From the NCBI GenBank assembly GCA_037893245.1, contig JBAIAA010000751.1, positions 496,001 through 560,000 on the forward strand: 64,000 bases of DNA, read 5' to 3'. The position numbers and the translations under genes were made by a program. Shown here one piece after another: positions 23,101 to 33,100 of the stretch (positions are counted from its first letter, which is position 1; the number at the start of each line of letters is the position of its first letter). The notes below the pieces were generated by a model, which saw only the letters and a program-made list of their open reading frames with translations, was not told the DNA's origin and made no database searches. This DNA comes from Crossaster papposus. Taxonomy: Eukaryota; Echinodermata; Asteroidea; Velatida; Solasteridae.

Positions 23101-24935
23101 TTTATGGTGTAAATCGAGGAGTTTCCTTTGTTTCTCCCCAAAAAATTGCCTTTGTTTGTACTCTAGCTTTTTCCGACGGCTCTCATTGGTTTTGTACACA
23201 AATCTCAATCGAGGACGTCCTCGATTCTACATGTAACCATTACCCCAATTCACCTTCGTGTCGCCAGGCATGTGTCCTCCATTTACACCATAAACAAATG
23301 CATTTAACACACACACGGTCACAGAGTCGAGGATAATTTATTGTGTTTCCCTTTTTTTCTGTACTATAACCTAACCCCATAGACTTAACGTACACTTTAT
23401 TGGCCGAGGACAAAATTTAACAAAAAGCAAACGCCCGAGGACTAAAAAAGATTGTCTATTGTGCTTCTGTCCTCGAGGGGTTATGTAGTACATGAAAATA
23501 CGTAGGTATACAGATACGGACACTTACAGATTTTAGGACAGTGTCCCCAAAACTTTGTTTAGCCCTAACCCCCTAGGCCTTACTTTGGGCTAAAGAACAT
23601 ACTACAGAATACTACTTAGTATTTTGAAGCACTGGGTCTTTCCATGACTGATGATAGGGTGTGTACTGACAGAGTACAGATACTGCCAACTACAAAATAC
23701 TAATAGTGGCAATACAGGTCAGTAATACTTACCTGGCAAAAAATGCAGTAGTCCAGCCTTGACCCATTGCTGTGTCCCAAGTGACAATTTTTGCTGTAGA
23801 GTTTAGAACACCCTACACAGCATACATGGGCCATGCACACTCAGCAAGCAGAGGGACCCAATGCTAAAATTAAAAAGTACTACGAGTGCAATTAGGGGTG
23901 AAGTACCAAATACTAAAAATTACTACAGGCATTGCGCACAAGTAGGTGAGAGTACAGAGAGTAAAAAGCAGCATTAGGTAGGGTTAGGGTTAGTATACAA
24001 ATATACACTGAGGTCACGCTCACGCGAGGTACCCTGTTTTGGACTAGTCGCGCGAGCATGACTTCAATCTCTATGCGCTGTGACCCCAGACACCAAGAAC
24101 CAACCAGTTTGAAGTAATTTTTTAAGTTTTACATGTAGCTGTATCCCCTAGTTGGGCCTGGGAAGGGGGAAGGGGGAAGGGCTAGCAAAACAGACTTAAG
24201 TTAACATTTGAAGGAAAAAAAGGAGTTATAGGGCCCCAGTTACTGGATCTATATATAGCCCAACCTACCTGAGGAAGGCATCAATGAGTGCACTGCCCTG
24301 AGCAAACATTCTCTTGAGTTGTTTGAGCTGCTCATGACGCTCACTGCACCCACGCTTCTGGATTGCCTTAGCTACCTGGTACACCTGGAACATTAATGCA
24401 ACATGTGTCAACAACTCATCATGATCAGAGGAAACATTGTACTGGAACATTTCTTTTGCGTGTACCAATTCAATTTGGTCTCTGTCTCAATTTATTAACC
24501 AGTTCGCGCCAGAGGACGTATATACACGCACAATTTTCCCGAGATTCAAAACGGATGACGCATAAACACGTCATGAGCAAGGACTTTGGTGAATTTAGGA
24601 CGGTCAGGGTTAATCCCAATACAAAACATTTCTCTAAAGTCATGAATTAGAACGAAAAGCTGATCAACTGATCGAGCACAGCACAATCAAGTGACAGCGC
24701 AGATCCACCGATAGCGCCTAACATCCACACAGCTGCACAGTAGTCAGTACCTCACCTGTTCTTTCGTGTATTCCTCGGCATCCTCGAATCCTGCCGAATC
24801 CAACCTTAGTCTCTTGGCTTCCACAAACTTGTCTCTCCTCTGCTTACGTAACCCTGATGAGATGGGCATTAAGAATTAGTGACAATTGGACAAGGATGGG
24901 ACAAACTAGTCTGTTGATCTTTTTTTTTAATATTA

Positions 24936-24967
<32 letters not shown>

Positions 24968-26750
24968 TTTTTTTTTGGGGGGGGGGGGAGGGGGAGGGAG
25001 AGGGGCATGTGAGCCAGAAAATTGGCAGGGCATCATGATCAGAGTACGTACATATAGATGAGACTTTAAAGACTACATGTACATACAGTAACTAGCTAGA
25101 CAATTTTCGGAAGACACACCTTAGAACTTGTTTTCTAAATTTATTTCACTTTTTTGTATGGATTGTCTGTACAAAAACATTTTCTGGAGAAAAATCTTTC
25201 TTTTAGAATAGAAGGAACATTTTTGTATTATGTGGGGAGGGGGGTAATTTTTTTTTAATTTTTTTTTTATTAATTTATTTTATTCATTACCCAACAGCGC
25301 TATAGCACCAATTACAGGATGAGAGAAGATAATGTGAAGTTACAGTTTTAGAGGTGAGAGGAAAACCCCAGAAGAATATTCTGGGGGAAAACCCACGGAA
25401 TCAGGCAGGGACTGAAAACCCAATCCACATATGTGACCTGTCATCACAAAATGAGCGTAAAGTCGGCAAAATCAAAAATTGAGATATGGGTATTTCTAAA
25501 TTCTGTGGAAACAGAGCTTTCCAATGGTATATAACACTTGGAGGTTTGATACTCAATATTTTGTTTATTTTCCTTTTTTTAGTCTGGAGTCTATACAGAG
25601 ATTATGAGAAAACGGGCATTTCTTGCGAGAAATTGTGTGAAAGGCATAGAAAGGCATAGTCAAAATTGTCTCAAAAACTAATTTTGTTTTTATCTGATCG
25701 TCCTGAAAAATTGGGAATTGATTGTTGGGGATTTAGTCTTTAAAAAACCCATATAATCTCAATATATTGGCAGGATTCGAACCCGGGTCACAGTGGTGGA
25801 AGGCGAGGAAAGAACCGCTGCGCCAACCTGACTCAGATTCCTGTACCCAAGTCCTATAGTCCTAACTCCTGAGGTGAATTACTTGTAAACTTTGTGAAAA
25901 TAAAACACTTTATTACTATCAATACTGAACATCATGGGCCCTACCGGGGGTAAGGGGTACACCTTGAGCTTCGGGCTCAAACTCCTTGCCGGCTTCGTGG
26001 AGGTTGATCTTATGCTGACCTAAATGGAGGGCCTTGCAATCTCCTTAAATGTTACGAGCTCCATGCCCAGTACTTTGATGTAGAAGGACACAGTGGCATT
26101 GATGTTTTGGATGGTCAAAACTAAGTGGTCAAGTCTTTCAATAATATTTCGGCTGGCAGAAGCCATTTCTAAGTAACAAACAGTGACACTGGCTTAACTA
26201 AAAGTCAAGTTCTAAATTTAATGCAAGTAGGTTTTTCAGGTAACAATTTATAATCCTCCCTACTGCATCAAATTCAGTCTCTTCAAATGCAGTATATCAG
26301 ACTTTGGTTAGAGAAAATCAGACTTTCTGTTCTGGATTTTTAGGCAATGTTGAGGTATTTTGTCGATTTTTGTGGTGGTGGCGACAGTTTTGAACTGCAT
26401 TTCAGACATTTATACTTAAATGCATATTACACTGCTCGGACTAAAGTAGTATCGCCAGATCATGTCCAAATATTAAAAAAGCGATAACTAGAGTCCAGTA
26501 ACTCAGACCCAAAAGTACAAGAATGAATGACTGGGCAAACTGAGAGAGGGCGCTATGACAAAATAACAGTAAACATGGCCAATCTAGGCCTACGTGAACC
26601 TTATTATGGAGTTAAATATAACGTAACAACTAACAAAATAGTTAAATGGCACACTACAAAAAGTTGCTCACCAACTTCTTCATCCCTCCTTTTCTCTTTG
26701 GTTTCAGATACATCGGGTTTCCCTTTTTTATACTTGTCTTTATGATCCAT
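14095..26750 (-). CDS. TMCO6: TMCO6-like / importin-alpha-like ARM repeat protein, 5' part (5 exons, 3' end missing)
   Basis: Coding exons join(26750-26672, 24853-24756, 24384-24269, 18450-18267, 14199-14095) on the minus strand give 194 codons with consistent splice phases (1,0,2,0). Residues about 17-45 are basic (KEKRRDEEV then LRKQRRDKFVEAKRLRL), like the importin-beta-binding region of importin alpha and the basic N-terminus of TMCO6. Residues about 100-194 carry ARM-type helices (LVGLLSGRDPTLQLEA, PYLVTYLSGQNAALQ, CWALGNLAGDGPECRDRL). From memory, LVGLL..LQLEA and YLLTYLS also occur in human TMCO6, which makes TMCO6 a better fit than a nuclear-transport importin alpha. The remaining ARM repeats should lie below 14 kb or beyond the left edge; I could not find them. 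It is divergently paired with MND1. Function is not well known for the family. Confidence 0.78.
14268..14593 (+). mobile_element. MITE family B copy (left end lost)
   Basis: TTTATAGTAAATATCGTTTA, GCGATTGCCGTCCGGCGATC, TTTTTGCTGGATGCCTAC and GCAAATGGTGTATTCTACA match the family. It lies in the intron just upstream (minus strand) of TMCO6-like exon 5. Confidence 0.8.
14793..15245. mobile_element. MITE family E (TGTGACC-GCTCC TIRs)
   Basis: ATATGTGACCCGCTCCAT with AATCAGGAATAAGTC at the left; GACTTATTCCTGATT with TGGAGCAGGTCATATG at the right: inverted arms of about 35 bp. Related termini occur at 25432, 27978, 31771, 47331 and 52875. Confidence 0.8.
15264..15385. repeat. 61-bp tandem duplication (two copies)
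   Basis: TATAGTGGTATGCTAATGTA begins at 15264 and again at 15325; the two 61-bp copies look almost identical, so the duplication is recent. Confidence 0.9.
15390..17790. other. TMCO6-like intron, mostly unassigned
   Basis: Contains a segment at 16150-16245 (GTACGTTAGAGGGCGACC to CTTGCAAACAAGACT) that recurs at 18900-19100. No exon was recognised. Confidence 0.45.
17799..18124. mobile_element. MITE with TIR CTGCGTTCCAATCGCGTCGT
   Basis: The left end CTGCGTTCCAATCGCGTCGT is mirrored at 18095-18124 (ACGACGCGATTGGAACGCAG). About 326 bp. The inner sequence is also partly palindromic (GTTCACGAGT / ACTCGTGAAC). Intronic in the TMCO6-like gene. Confidence 0.85.
18267..18450 (-). CDS. TMCO6: TMCO6-like coding exon 4 (ARM repeats)
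   Basis: Acceptor GAGCAG, donor GTCAGT, 184 bases; one base completes the Ser codon and 61 codons follow. The product contains LHALVGLLSGRDPTLQLEAS, CITNLSASIHEHC and PYLVTYLSGQNAALQ, typical amphipathic ARM-repeat helices. This is the segment that best supports the TMCO6 assignment. Confidence 0.82.
18617..19680. mobile_element. 1.06-kb element with TIR TACCGTAATTTCCTGCGG
   Basis: TACCGTAATTTCCTGCGG at the left and CCGCAGGAAATTACGGTA at the right. Subterminal GCGCCTTAT-type words occur at both ends. The middle (about 18900-19100) is a second palindromic element with ACGTTAGAGG words. An ACATGTGCATGT microsatellite lies at 19307-19343. No transposase was seen. Confidence 0.8.
20040..20165 (+). 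mobile_element. MITE family D fragment
   Basis: ACAGCATTCACAGAGCTAAC, GTCAGGCTAGTTGTCAA and CACTTTCGCTGCTTTAAA match 55801-55910 of the family D copy. Confidence 0.6.
20583..20745. repeat. 163-bp near-perfect palindrome
   Basis: The left arm starts GAATAAATGTGTGTTCG, continues TTAATCACTCTGTTTAATAC and GGAGTCTGGGTGCTGATAAT. The right arm is its reverse complement with few changes, ending CGAACACACATTTATTC. The loop is roughly CGCCTTCGGCTCG. It lies in a TMCO6-like intron and would extrude as a long hairpin. Confidence 0.92.
20851..21102 (-). mobile_element. tRNA-derived SINE, family S1
   Basis: Collinear with 7470-7784: GGCACGTAAAGGCGCCTA, GAGCACAGCCTGAGATTGAA, GTGTTTGATTTTTCCAGAG, and the tRNA-like head read in reverse (TAATCGAACCCGGGCCACAT). 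Confidence 0.82.
21611..21843. mobile_element. MITE family F (GGGGCCAATTTCAT TIRs)
   Basis: GGGGCCAATTTCATAAAAC at the left, TTATGAAATTGGCCCC at the right; the arms carry GCTTAGCA and TGCTAAGC words. A second copy at 52824-53474 holds a nested element. Confidence 0.85.
22385..23345. repeat. Diverged tandem units with GTGGAC/GGGGAC/GAGGAC words
   Basis: CGTTTTCGGATGATCTCCAT at 22468 recurs as CGTTTTCGGATGATCGCCAT at 22676 (period 208 bp), and a weaker relative (TTTTCCGACGGCTCTCATTG) is at 23169. Units open with ACACACACAAGTG-type sequence and contain GGACGGGGCATTGTCCGACC. It lies in the TMCO6-like intron 3. Confidence 0.75.
23350..24265. other. TMCO6-like intron 3, unassigned part
   Basis: No exon, tandem repeat or known family was recognised. 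Short AACCCTAAC-like words are scattered and not telomeric arrays. Confidence 0.4.
24269..24384 (-). CDS. TMCO6: TMCO6-like coding exon 3
   Basis: Acceptor TTCCAG, donor GTAGGT, 116 bases starting in phase 0 and ending two bases into a Ser codon. It encodes a helical, charged segment (VYQVAKAIQKRGCSERHEQL and on to ALIDAFL) that leads into the first ARM repeat. Confidence 0.75.
24495..24590 (+). mobile_element. MITE family A, 5' half
   Basis: TTAACCAGTTCGCGCCAG, ACGTATATACACGCACAA and ATTCAAAACGGATGACGC, then the match stops. It lies in TMCO6-like intron 2, about 110 bp from exon 3. Confidence 0.8.
24756..24853 (-). CDS. TMCO6: TMCO6-like coding exon 2 (basic region)
   Basis: Acceptor ATCAG and donor GTGAGG flank 98 bases. 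The exon completes the Gly codon and encodes 32 residues beginning LRKQRRDKFVEAKRLRLDS, then an acidic stretch. The basic part resembles the IBB-like N-terminus of importin-alpha relatives. It ends in phase 0. Confidence 0.78.
24918..25010. repeat. (ATT)n, T-run and G-run block
   Basis: An (ATT)n run is followed by T12 and about G12, then GGGAGGG words. Low complexity; the G-run could form a quadruplex. Confidence 0.85.
25290..25836 (-). mobile_element. tRNA-derived SINE, family S2, interrupted
   Basis: In reverse orientation: GGAAAACCCCAGAAGAATAT and GGGACTGAAAACCCAATCC, a break at 25431, resuming at 25767 with TTGGCAGGATTCGAACCCGG and CCGCTGCGCCAACCTGACTC. The A and B boxes match the intact copy at 31448. 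Confidence 0.82.
25432..25766. mobile_element. TGTGACC-ended insert inside the SINE
   Basis: Begins TGTGACCTGTCATCACAAAA exactly where the SINE CCACATA|TTGGC breaks, and is about 335 bp long. The right end is not a clear mirror, so the element may be truncated. Confidence 0.6.
26672..26750 (-). CDS. TMCO6: TMCO6-like coding exon 1
   Basis: Starts at ATG (26750) and encodes MDHKDKYKKGKPDVSETKEK followed by RRDEEV, then one base of a split Gly codon. The donor reads GTGAGC. The lysine/arginine-rich stretch continues directly into exon 2. There is no upstream in-frame exon evidence, so this Met is taken as the start. Confidence 0.75.
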
Positions 26751-27117
26751 TTTTGCTCACGCAAGGTACGATATCTGCCGATCTGATCGTGCACACGTCG
26801 CAAAACCAAAACATCCTCATTCTTGCAAAATTTACAGTATTTTTATTTTATTTGATAAAACATATTAACTAAATTGTTAAAGAGAAAACTAAAATATAAT
26901 TTTGGAAAAATAAATATACTTTGACCATCAGATTTTGTGAGGTAAAACATATTGGTTCTGATTATGCTTCAAATGTTTATGTTTGATTGAAAGAGACAAA
27001 TTAAATTGAGGGCGCGACCGCGCGATTTGTGAAGTCGAACTTTGGTCAAACTCAAAATAGCAAACAACAAGTGACCTTGAATTTTCGTGTCTTTGCAGAT
27101 TGTCAACTCACTGAATA
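26751..27117. promoter_or_regulatory. Putative bidirectional promoter (TMCO6-like / MND1)
   Basis: The 367 bp between the two divergent start codons hold no recognisable repeat or ORF. Such a short head-to-head interval implies that both 5' UTRs and core promoters lie here. No clear TATA box was seen. The inference rests on gene arrangement, not on a promoter motif. Confidence 0.6.
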
Positions 27118-27120
27118 ATG
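27118..27120 (+). CDS. MND1: MND1 exon 1 (start codon only)
   Basis: An ATG sits directly before a donor-like GTAAAT. Joining it to exon 2 gives Met-Ser-Lys-Lys, the start of known MND1 proteins. The alternative is a start at 28515 with read-through into exon 2, which adds 22 unmatched residues and ignores the CGTACAG acceptor. I prefer the split start. Confidence 0.55.
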
Positions 27121-30100
27121 GTAAATACAATGTTATACATTTGGAAACAAGGAGGAAAGATGAATTTTTAGAAATGAGAGGAGATATGATCTACTCCATA
27201 GTGATTGGGTTCGCTTTTTAATGATTCTGCAGCCTTTTTTAAAACTTCGTCTAACTCGATCTTACTGTTCAAAGGGAATGCAGTCAAGCGGTTAAGCCTA
27301 CAGTACAGAATGAAACTAATTTTATGCTATTGCTAGGGCAAGTTAAGTGTGACTGAGTATGAGACAATGCGTAACGTTAGTGTAAACAAAGTTAATTTGT
27401 AAAATGTAAATTTATTGCACTCAACATTTAATGAGATGATAATTTAAAATCCTATTAATATTAATTGATGTTCAAGACAATCAAATTAAAAAAATTAAAA
27501 TTGTTGCATCCTTTTTTCCATGATAATTGATATAATCTCACTAAAGCTTAGTCATTGTCATTGATAACAAAAAGAGTTTTAAAAAGACATGAATCTTTGG
27601 AACCGCCTTCCTCATCAAATCCGTTCCGCAGAGTCACTGGAAGTCTTCAAGACACATCTCAAAACTTTCCTGTTCAATAGTTGATTGCTCAGGACCAACT
27701 GTCTTTCCCATTATCAGTGCCTTTATTTATTCGCTCATTGTTTAGTTTATTGTTAAGCGCTGTGATACCTAGTGTAAGAGCGCTCTATAAATGCCCGTTA
27801 TTATTATTATTATTATTATAGAAAATATTGTTTTATAAAATACTTGAAAAATATGAAAAATGCATTGGGCTCTCCCAGACTATATGGCCATGGGTATCAA
27901 ACAAGTGGCGGCAGGATACTACATTCTTCCCAAAAGAAAAGCATCCTGGCTGGAGAGGGGTTAGCCCTACAAATACATATGTGACCTGCTCCCGTCTCCC
28001 ACAAACCAGCCATAAGTTTTTGGTTTTTTTTAAAGTGAGATATTGTTATTTCCATTGAGTACATATCTTCAGCTTTCATTTGGTACCAAAACCACCTTTA
28101 TACCATACACACTTCCAATTTTACGAGGATTTTATTTTGATGTATTTGGGAGATAAATTACCACTTTTAGGACACCGTTTGTTTGCCTCAATAAATGCAT
28201 GATTTTTGTACTTTCTCATTAATAAAGTTGATTTTTTAAAACTTAACTGAGGGTTAAAGTATACATATTAAAGAATATATTAAAGAATAAAAAAATAACG
28301 AAAAACAAAAATCGATGTCCGCCAGATTGTTCACCCAATTTAAACTTTGACGAGCTGTATCTCGAAATAGCCTGTGCGACTTATGTCGAGATGGTCACAT
28401 ATAGGGCTGTAATTAGCTCTTTTTTGTTTATATTGTCTAGTTGCGAGTATTACAAGACAACATAAAACACCAACAAACAAGAGCTAAATTACAGCCCTAT
28501 AGTATAGGGCTAGTATGATGGGGTGTGATATAGAATATCAAAGTAATTTTTTTCTTCTTTGTAATTCTTTCTTCGTACAGTCTAAAAAGCGAGGCCTAAG
28601 CTTGGAAGAGAAAAGACAAAGGATGATGGAAATCTTCTTTGAGAGGGTAAACTACGCAAACAATATATATCATCTGAGTTCCTGTGTACAAAACCTATAT
28701 GGGCCCTGACAGAAAAAGTACAGAACATTATAATGTTATTTTTCTCATACATAAACAGTGTCCTCCGGCCTTCCAAAATTTAAGCATCCTTTGTGAAAAA
28801 AGCTGGAACCTACCTCAGCATAACAACATGTAATGTCCAGATATGGAATTATTTTCATACTATAAATCTGTAGTAGACATGCACTCCGGGCTCCATCCAC
28901 TAAAAGTGTTACCAAAATGCATGCACATTGCCCACCTTGTCTTGACGAATGACGTGGCCGAGCGTGGTACAAATGGATTGGCTACTAATTTTGATCAATG
29001 AATTCCACTATAAAAATGATATATTTTTCTGAAAAGGTCTGGCATGAATCTGGATAAATATTTTAATCTACAAAGGAATTAGCAATAAACATATGTGCAT
29101 GTAGTGTTAAACTGAGTGCTTTTTGCGCTCTTATTCCCTTACTGACGTTTGCTTGGTATATATTGGTTATTCCACCAAGTTGGAACACGGTGTCCCATGG
29201 TTACATCTAGAATCTGTTGTAAGGCCATTTTAGTACTTCTACTATCACTACACATTTTTTTTTTCTATGCGCTTTTAACCAGTTTGCGCCGGAGGACGTA
29301 TATATACAAGCAAAAATGTTCCCAGATTCAAAACAGATGACGCATAAACACACCACGAGCAAGGCCGAAAATGTCTGTCAGCAGCGAGCAAGGCCGGAAA
29401 TGTAATAGGTGTGCTTCCCGGTACAATCAGCCTGAACCTGCGTCCGATTGAGTTTCGTTAAAAAAATAATCCCGCGCCTCTGCTCGGTGAATGTTACACT
29501 AATCCCGGCGTGAACTGGTTAAGTGAAAGACACATACAAACTAAAAGTTAGTTACTCTTACCTGACATTTATACAAGTGAATCAGTAGCAACTAATAAAC
29601 AATTTAACATGGTGTTTCCTTTAGTGTGATATTTGTTATGTTGGAACATATTTTTCAACATATCCCTTGTAATTTATCTTCAATAACCTTATAAAAACAT
29701 GTATATTTTGTGGTCGGTTAATAGTAAGCAGAGACAATTTTTTCAATAAATCTGAGAAATCTGTAAAAGAGACGCGGTGTTATATCCGAGACCTACATTT
29801 TAATTGAAATATCAAATTTCTCAGGAAACTAATGTTTAAATGGTACAAAACTTGCCTAAATCTGTCCAACATCCAAGACAAACATCAAGAATAAATATTC
29901 AAATAATTTATTTATGTATTAATTGTTTATACTGGGTAGCCCATTCAGTGGAATCCACTGTTCTTCCATGGGGCCCAGTGACAAAGGACAATGTGAAGAC
30001 ATTTCAGTTTTAGAAGTGGGAGGAAAACCCCAAAAGAATATACTGGGGGAAATCTCATGGAGTCAAGCAGGGACCCAATCCACATATTGGCCCAGGCGGG

Positions 30101-33100
30101 GTTTGAACCTGGGTTACATGCAGCGGTGGAAGGCAAGGGGGAAAAAAATGCTATGCCAACTTGACTTCCCGATATATGGTATGTAGCTGGAAATATACCA
30201 AACTTTGTGTCTCAACTTCATGAAATATTTGTTTGTACTGAATACACATGCAAGATATATATTTTTGTAATCAATTTATTATATTATTTGGTTTCTTTCA
30301 ATAGAAAGAGGTTTTCCAGTTGAAGGAGTTAGAGAAAATTGCACCAAAGACAAAGGGCATAAGTGAGTGAAATTTAGTTTTTTTATATATTCATCTGACA
30401 TTAACCAGTTCGCGCCGGAGGACGTATATACACGCAAAGATTCAAAACTGATGACGCATCAACACGTCACGTGCAAGGCCGGAAATGTCTGTCAGCAGCG
30501 AGCAAGGCCGGAAATGCGTGGATGTGCTTCCCGGTACCATCAGCCTGAACCTGCCTTGGATTAAGTTTTGTTAAAAAGTAATCCCGAGCCTCGGCTCGGT
30601 GATATTAAAATAATCCGTGCGTGAACTGGTTAAGGAACAAATAACAGAGTTGTATTTGAGTCCCTGCAAGTCCAGTCACAAGTCCTTTCACAAAGCCAGT
30701 CGCAAGTAACTGGTTGAACATTGACAAAAGAATGCATTTGTTAACAGTTCATTTCAATAGCTATAGTGACTTGACTTGAGACTGAAGGACTTGTGATGGA
30801 CTTGCTGGGACTCGAATACAACTCTGACAAATAAGGCTCTTATTTGGTGCTTTTGTATAAAACAGATTCCGGTTTACTGATTGGAAAAACATTTCTTTTA
30901 AAAGACTCTCAGCAGGGCTTGAAAAAAAGAATGTTTCAAATATTACTTGAGTTGCTTTTGTAAATTCTTGTCAATAGCATCTATGTCAGTGAAGGACGTT
31001 TTGCAGAGTTTGGTTGATGATGGAATGGTGGACTCGGATAGAATAGGAACATCCAACTACTTCTGGGCCTTCCCGAGTAAAGCGAGTAATGCTGTGAGTA
31101 TTTTAAAAACATTGTAAACAATATATTTCAAGAATTTTGTTTTGAATTTTTAAAATTATTTCAATAATTGGGCCAACAGTTTTGCAAACTATTATTTTTT
31201 ATTTTTTTTGTAGCGGAAGAGAAAGATATCGGATCTCAGCGGGACCCTGGATGAAAGCGATAAAAAGCGAGTCGCCACAAAGAAACTTATCGACAAGGCA
31301 ACAGTAGGAAAGGAGGACACTGTAGGTTCCCTGTTCCGTCAAAACTTCCTGTAAAAGGTGTCAATGAACATCAAAACAGAATGAGAACGATAACAGCTGA
31401 CCAGAAATGTTCATGATTAACTGATCATTGATGCTTTATTCTTGATAGGGGAGTCGGGTTGGTGTAGCGGTTCTTTCCTCGCCTTCCACCACTATGACCC
31501 GGGTTCGAATCCGGCCTGGGCCAATATGTGGATTGGGTTTTCAGTCCCTGCCTGACTCCGTGGGTTTTTCCCCAGGATATTCTTCTGGGGTTTTCCTCCC
31601 ACCTCTAAAACTGTAACTTCTTCACATTAATTGTTGAATGAAATAAAAAATTGTTGAATGAAATTTGTTCCCGCCGTGAATATGGCCATTGATGCTGGTA
31701 CGGCGTTAAACCCTAAAAACTCACTCACTCACTTATTCTTGATACTTTTGAGCAGTGCCTTTGATCATTTGTGACCCGCTCTGTGAAAATGAGTCAGATG
31801 TTGCACAGCGCGCTTATGAGATTTGGGTGGTTGAACGCGGAGAGGGGGGTTTTCGTAAGAAAATTTGATATTCCTATTTTATGATTTTCACCTCGGTTAG
31901 GATCTATATTTTCAATTTCTACATTAAAACATGCTGAATTAACATTGGAAAGTGATTGGTTGCTTAGGGTTTCTATTGCATACATCTCCTAAAGGGAAAT
32001 AATTTGTTTAATGCATGATTTCTCATGAATGGGTTTTTTAGAATTCGCAAAATGCTACAGACCTCCAAAATATATCAATTTAAAGAGGACAGTGCACTCT
32101 TTCTAATGGTCTACATAACTCCGTTTGTCAAATTTTCGACATCTGACTCATTTTCACAGAGCAGGTCACATTTATTCAAATCATTTTTAGTTTTTTTATC
32201 CTTTATAATTAGTTTTTAACCTGAAATCTTTATTTCTTATCCTAAGCCCTTCCTCTATGAAAGTTGTTTACTGCATGGCAGTTATACATTCCAATGCACT
32301 TTAGCTGTGTGCATTGGAGGATACACACAGACATTGTTGTTTGTTTTGGGGGTTTTTGGGGGGAGGGGGGGGGGGGGGTGGTGGGGGGGGGGGGAAACAG
32401 TTGAAGTGTGTTGGAGGGTAAACCAGTTTGCGCGGGGTTATTTTAACATCACCGAGGCGAGTTTAGGCCGTTTTAAATCTAGGGAAAACTTTGCGTGTAT
32501 ATACGTCTTACGGCGCGAACTAGTTAATCATTATTTTGGATCCTTAATTAAATTTAATATTATTTTTTATTCTTAATAGTTGATCTTTGATCCTTATTAT
32601 ATGAACATTTAACCTTTGCTTGGTAATATTTGATTCCTGGTACTCGATCCTTTATTCTAGAGTAGAGCTTGATCCTTGATGTTTGACCTTTGATAATTTT
32701 GTCTTTTTACCCTCTTATACCCCTAAATTTAATCCCAGGATGACAGGACAGCGCTGTTGGCGACGCTAGCTGAGCGAGAACAGGAAAACTCCAGGCTAAT
32801 GGCGGAACTTGAGAAATACAGGGAATGTGACCCAGAGGTCTTAGAAGAAGTCAAGAAACAAACATTGGTGGCCAGGGATGCAGCCAACAGGTGGACAGGT
32901 AGGGAAGTTTAACCCTTAACCCTAACATCATTCCCCCTGCAGGGTATTTTGACTAGAAACCTTGCCAGACGCAGCAACATATGCACCATTTGTCAAAACA
33001 ACTAGCCTGCCCAGTGTAGCAAGATCCATCAGGTCAAACATGTCAAGGCCAAACTCGGAGTCTGGTCATCCATGGAGCAATAAACTGGAAGGAGTTAAAA

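Noticed and set aside
21370-24000. AACCCTAAC/TTAGGGTTAG words as interstitial telomere repeats
   Set aside because: They occur singly or in pairs in many places (also 50215, 54450, 60460) and never form a TTAGGG array.
28515-28709. ORF covering MND1 exon 2 with its own upstream Met
   Set aside because: It reads through the acceptor CGTACAG and past the donor GTAAAC; the extra residues do not resemble MND1. The spliced start is preferred.
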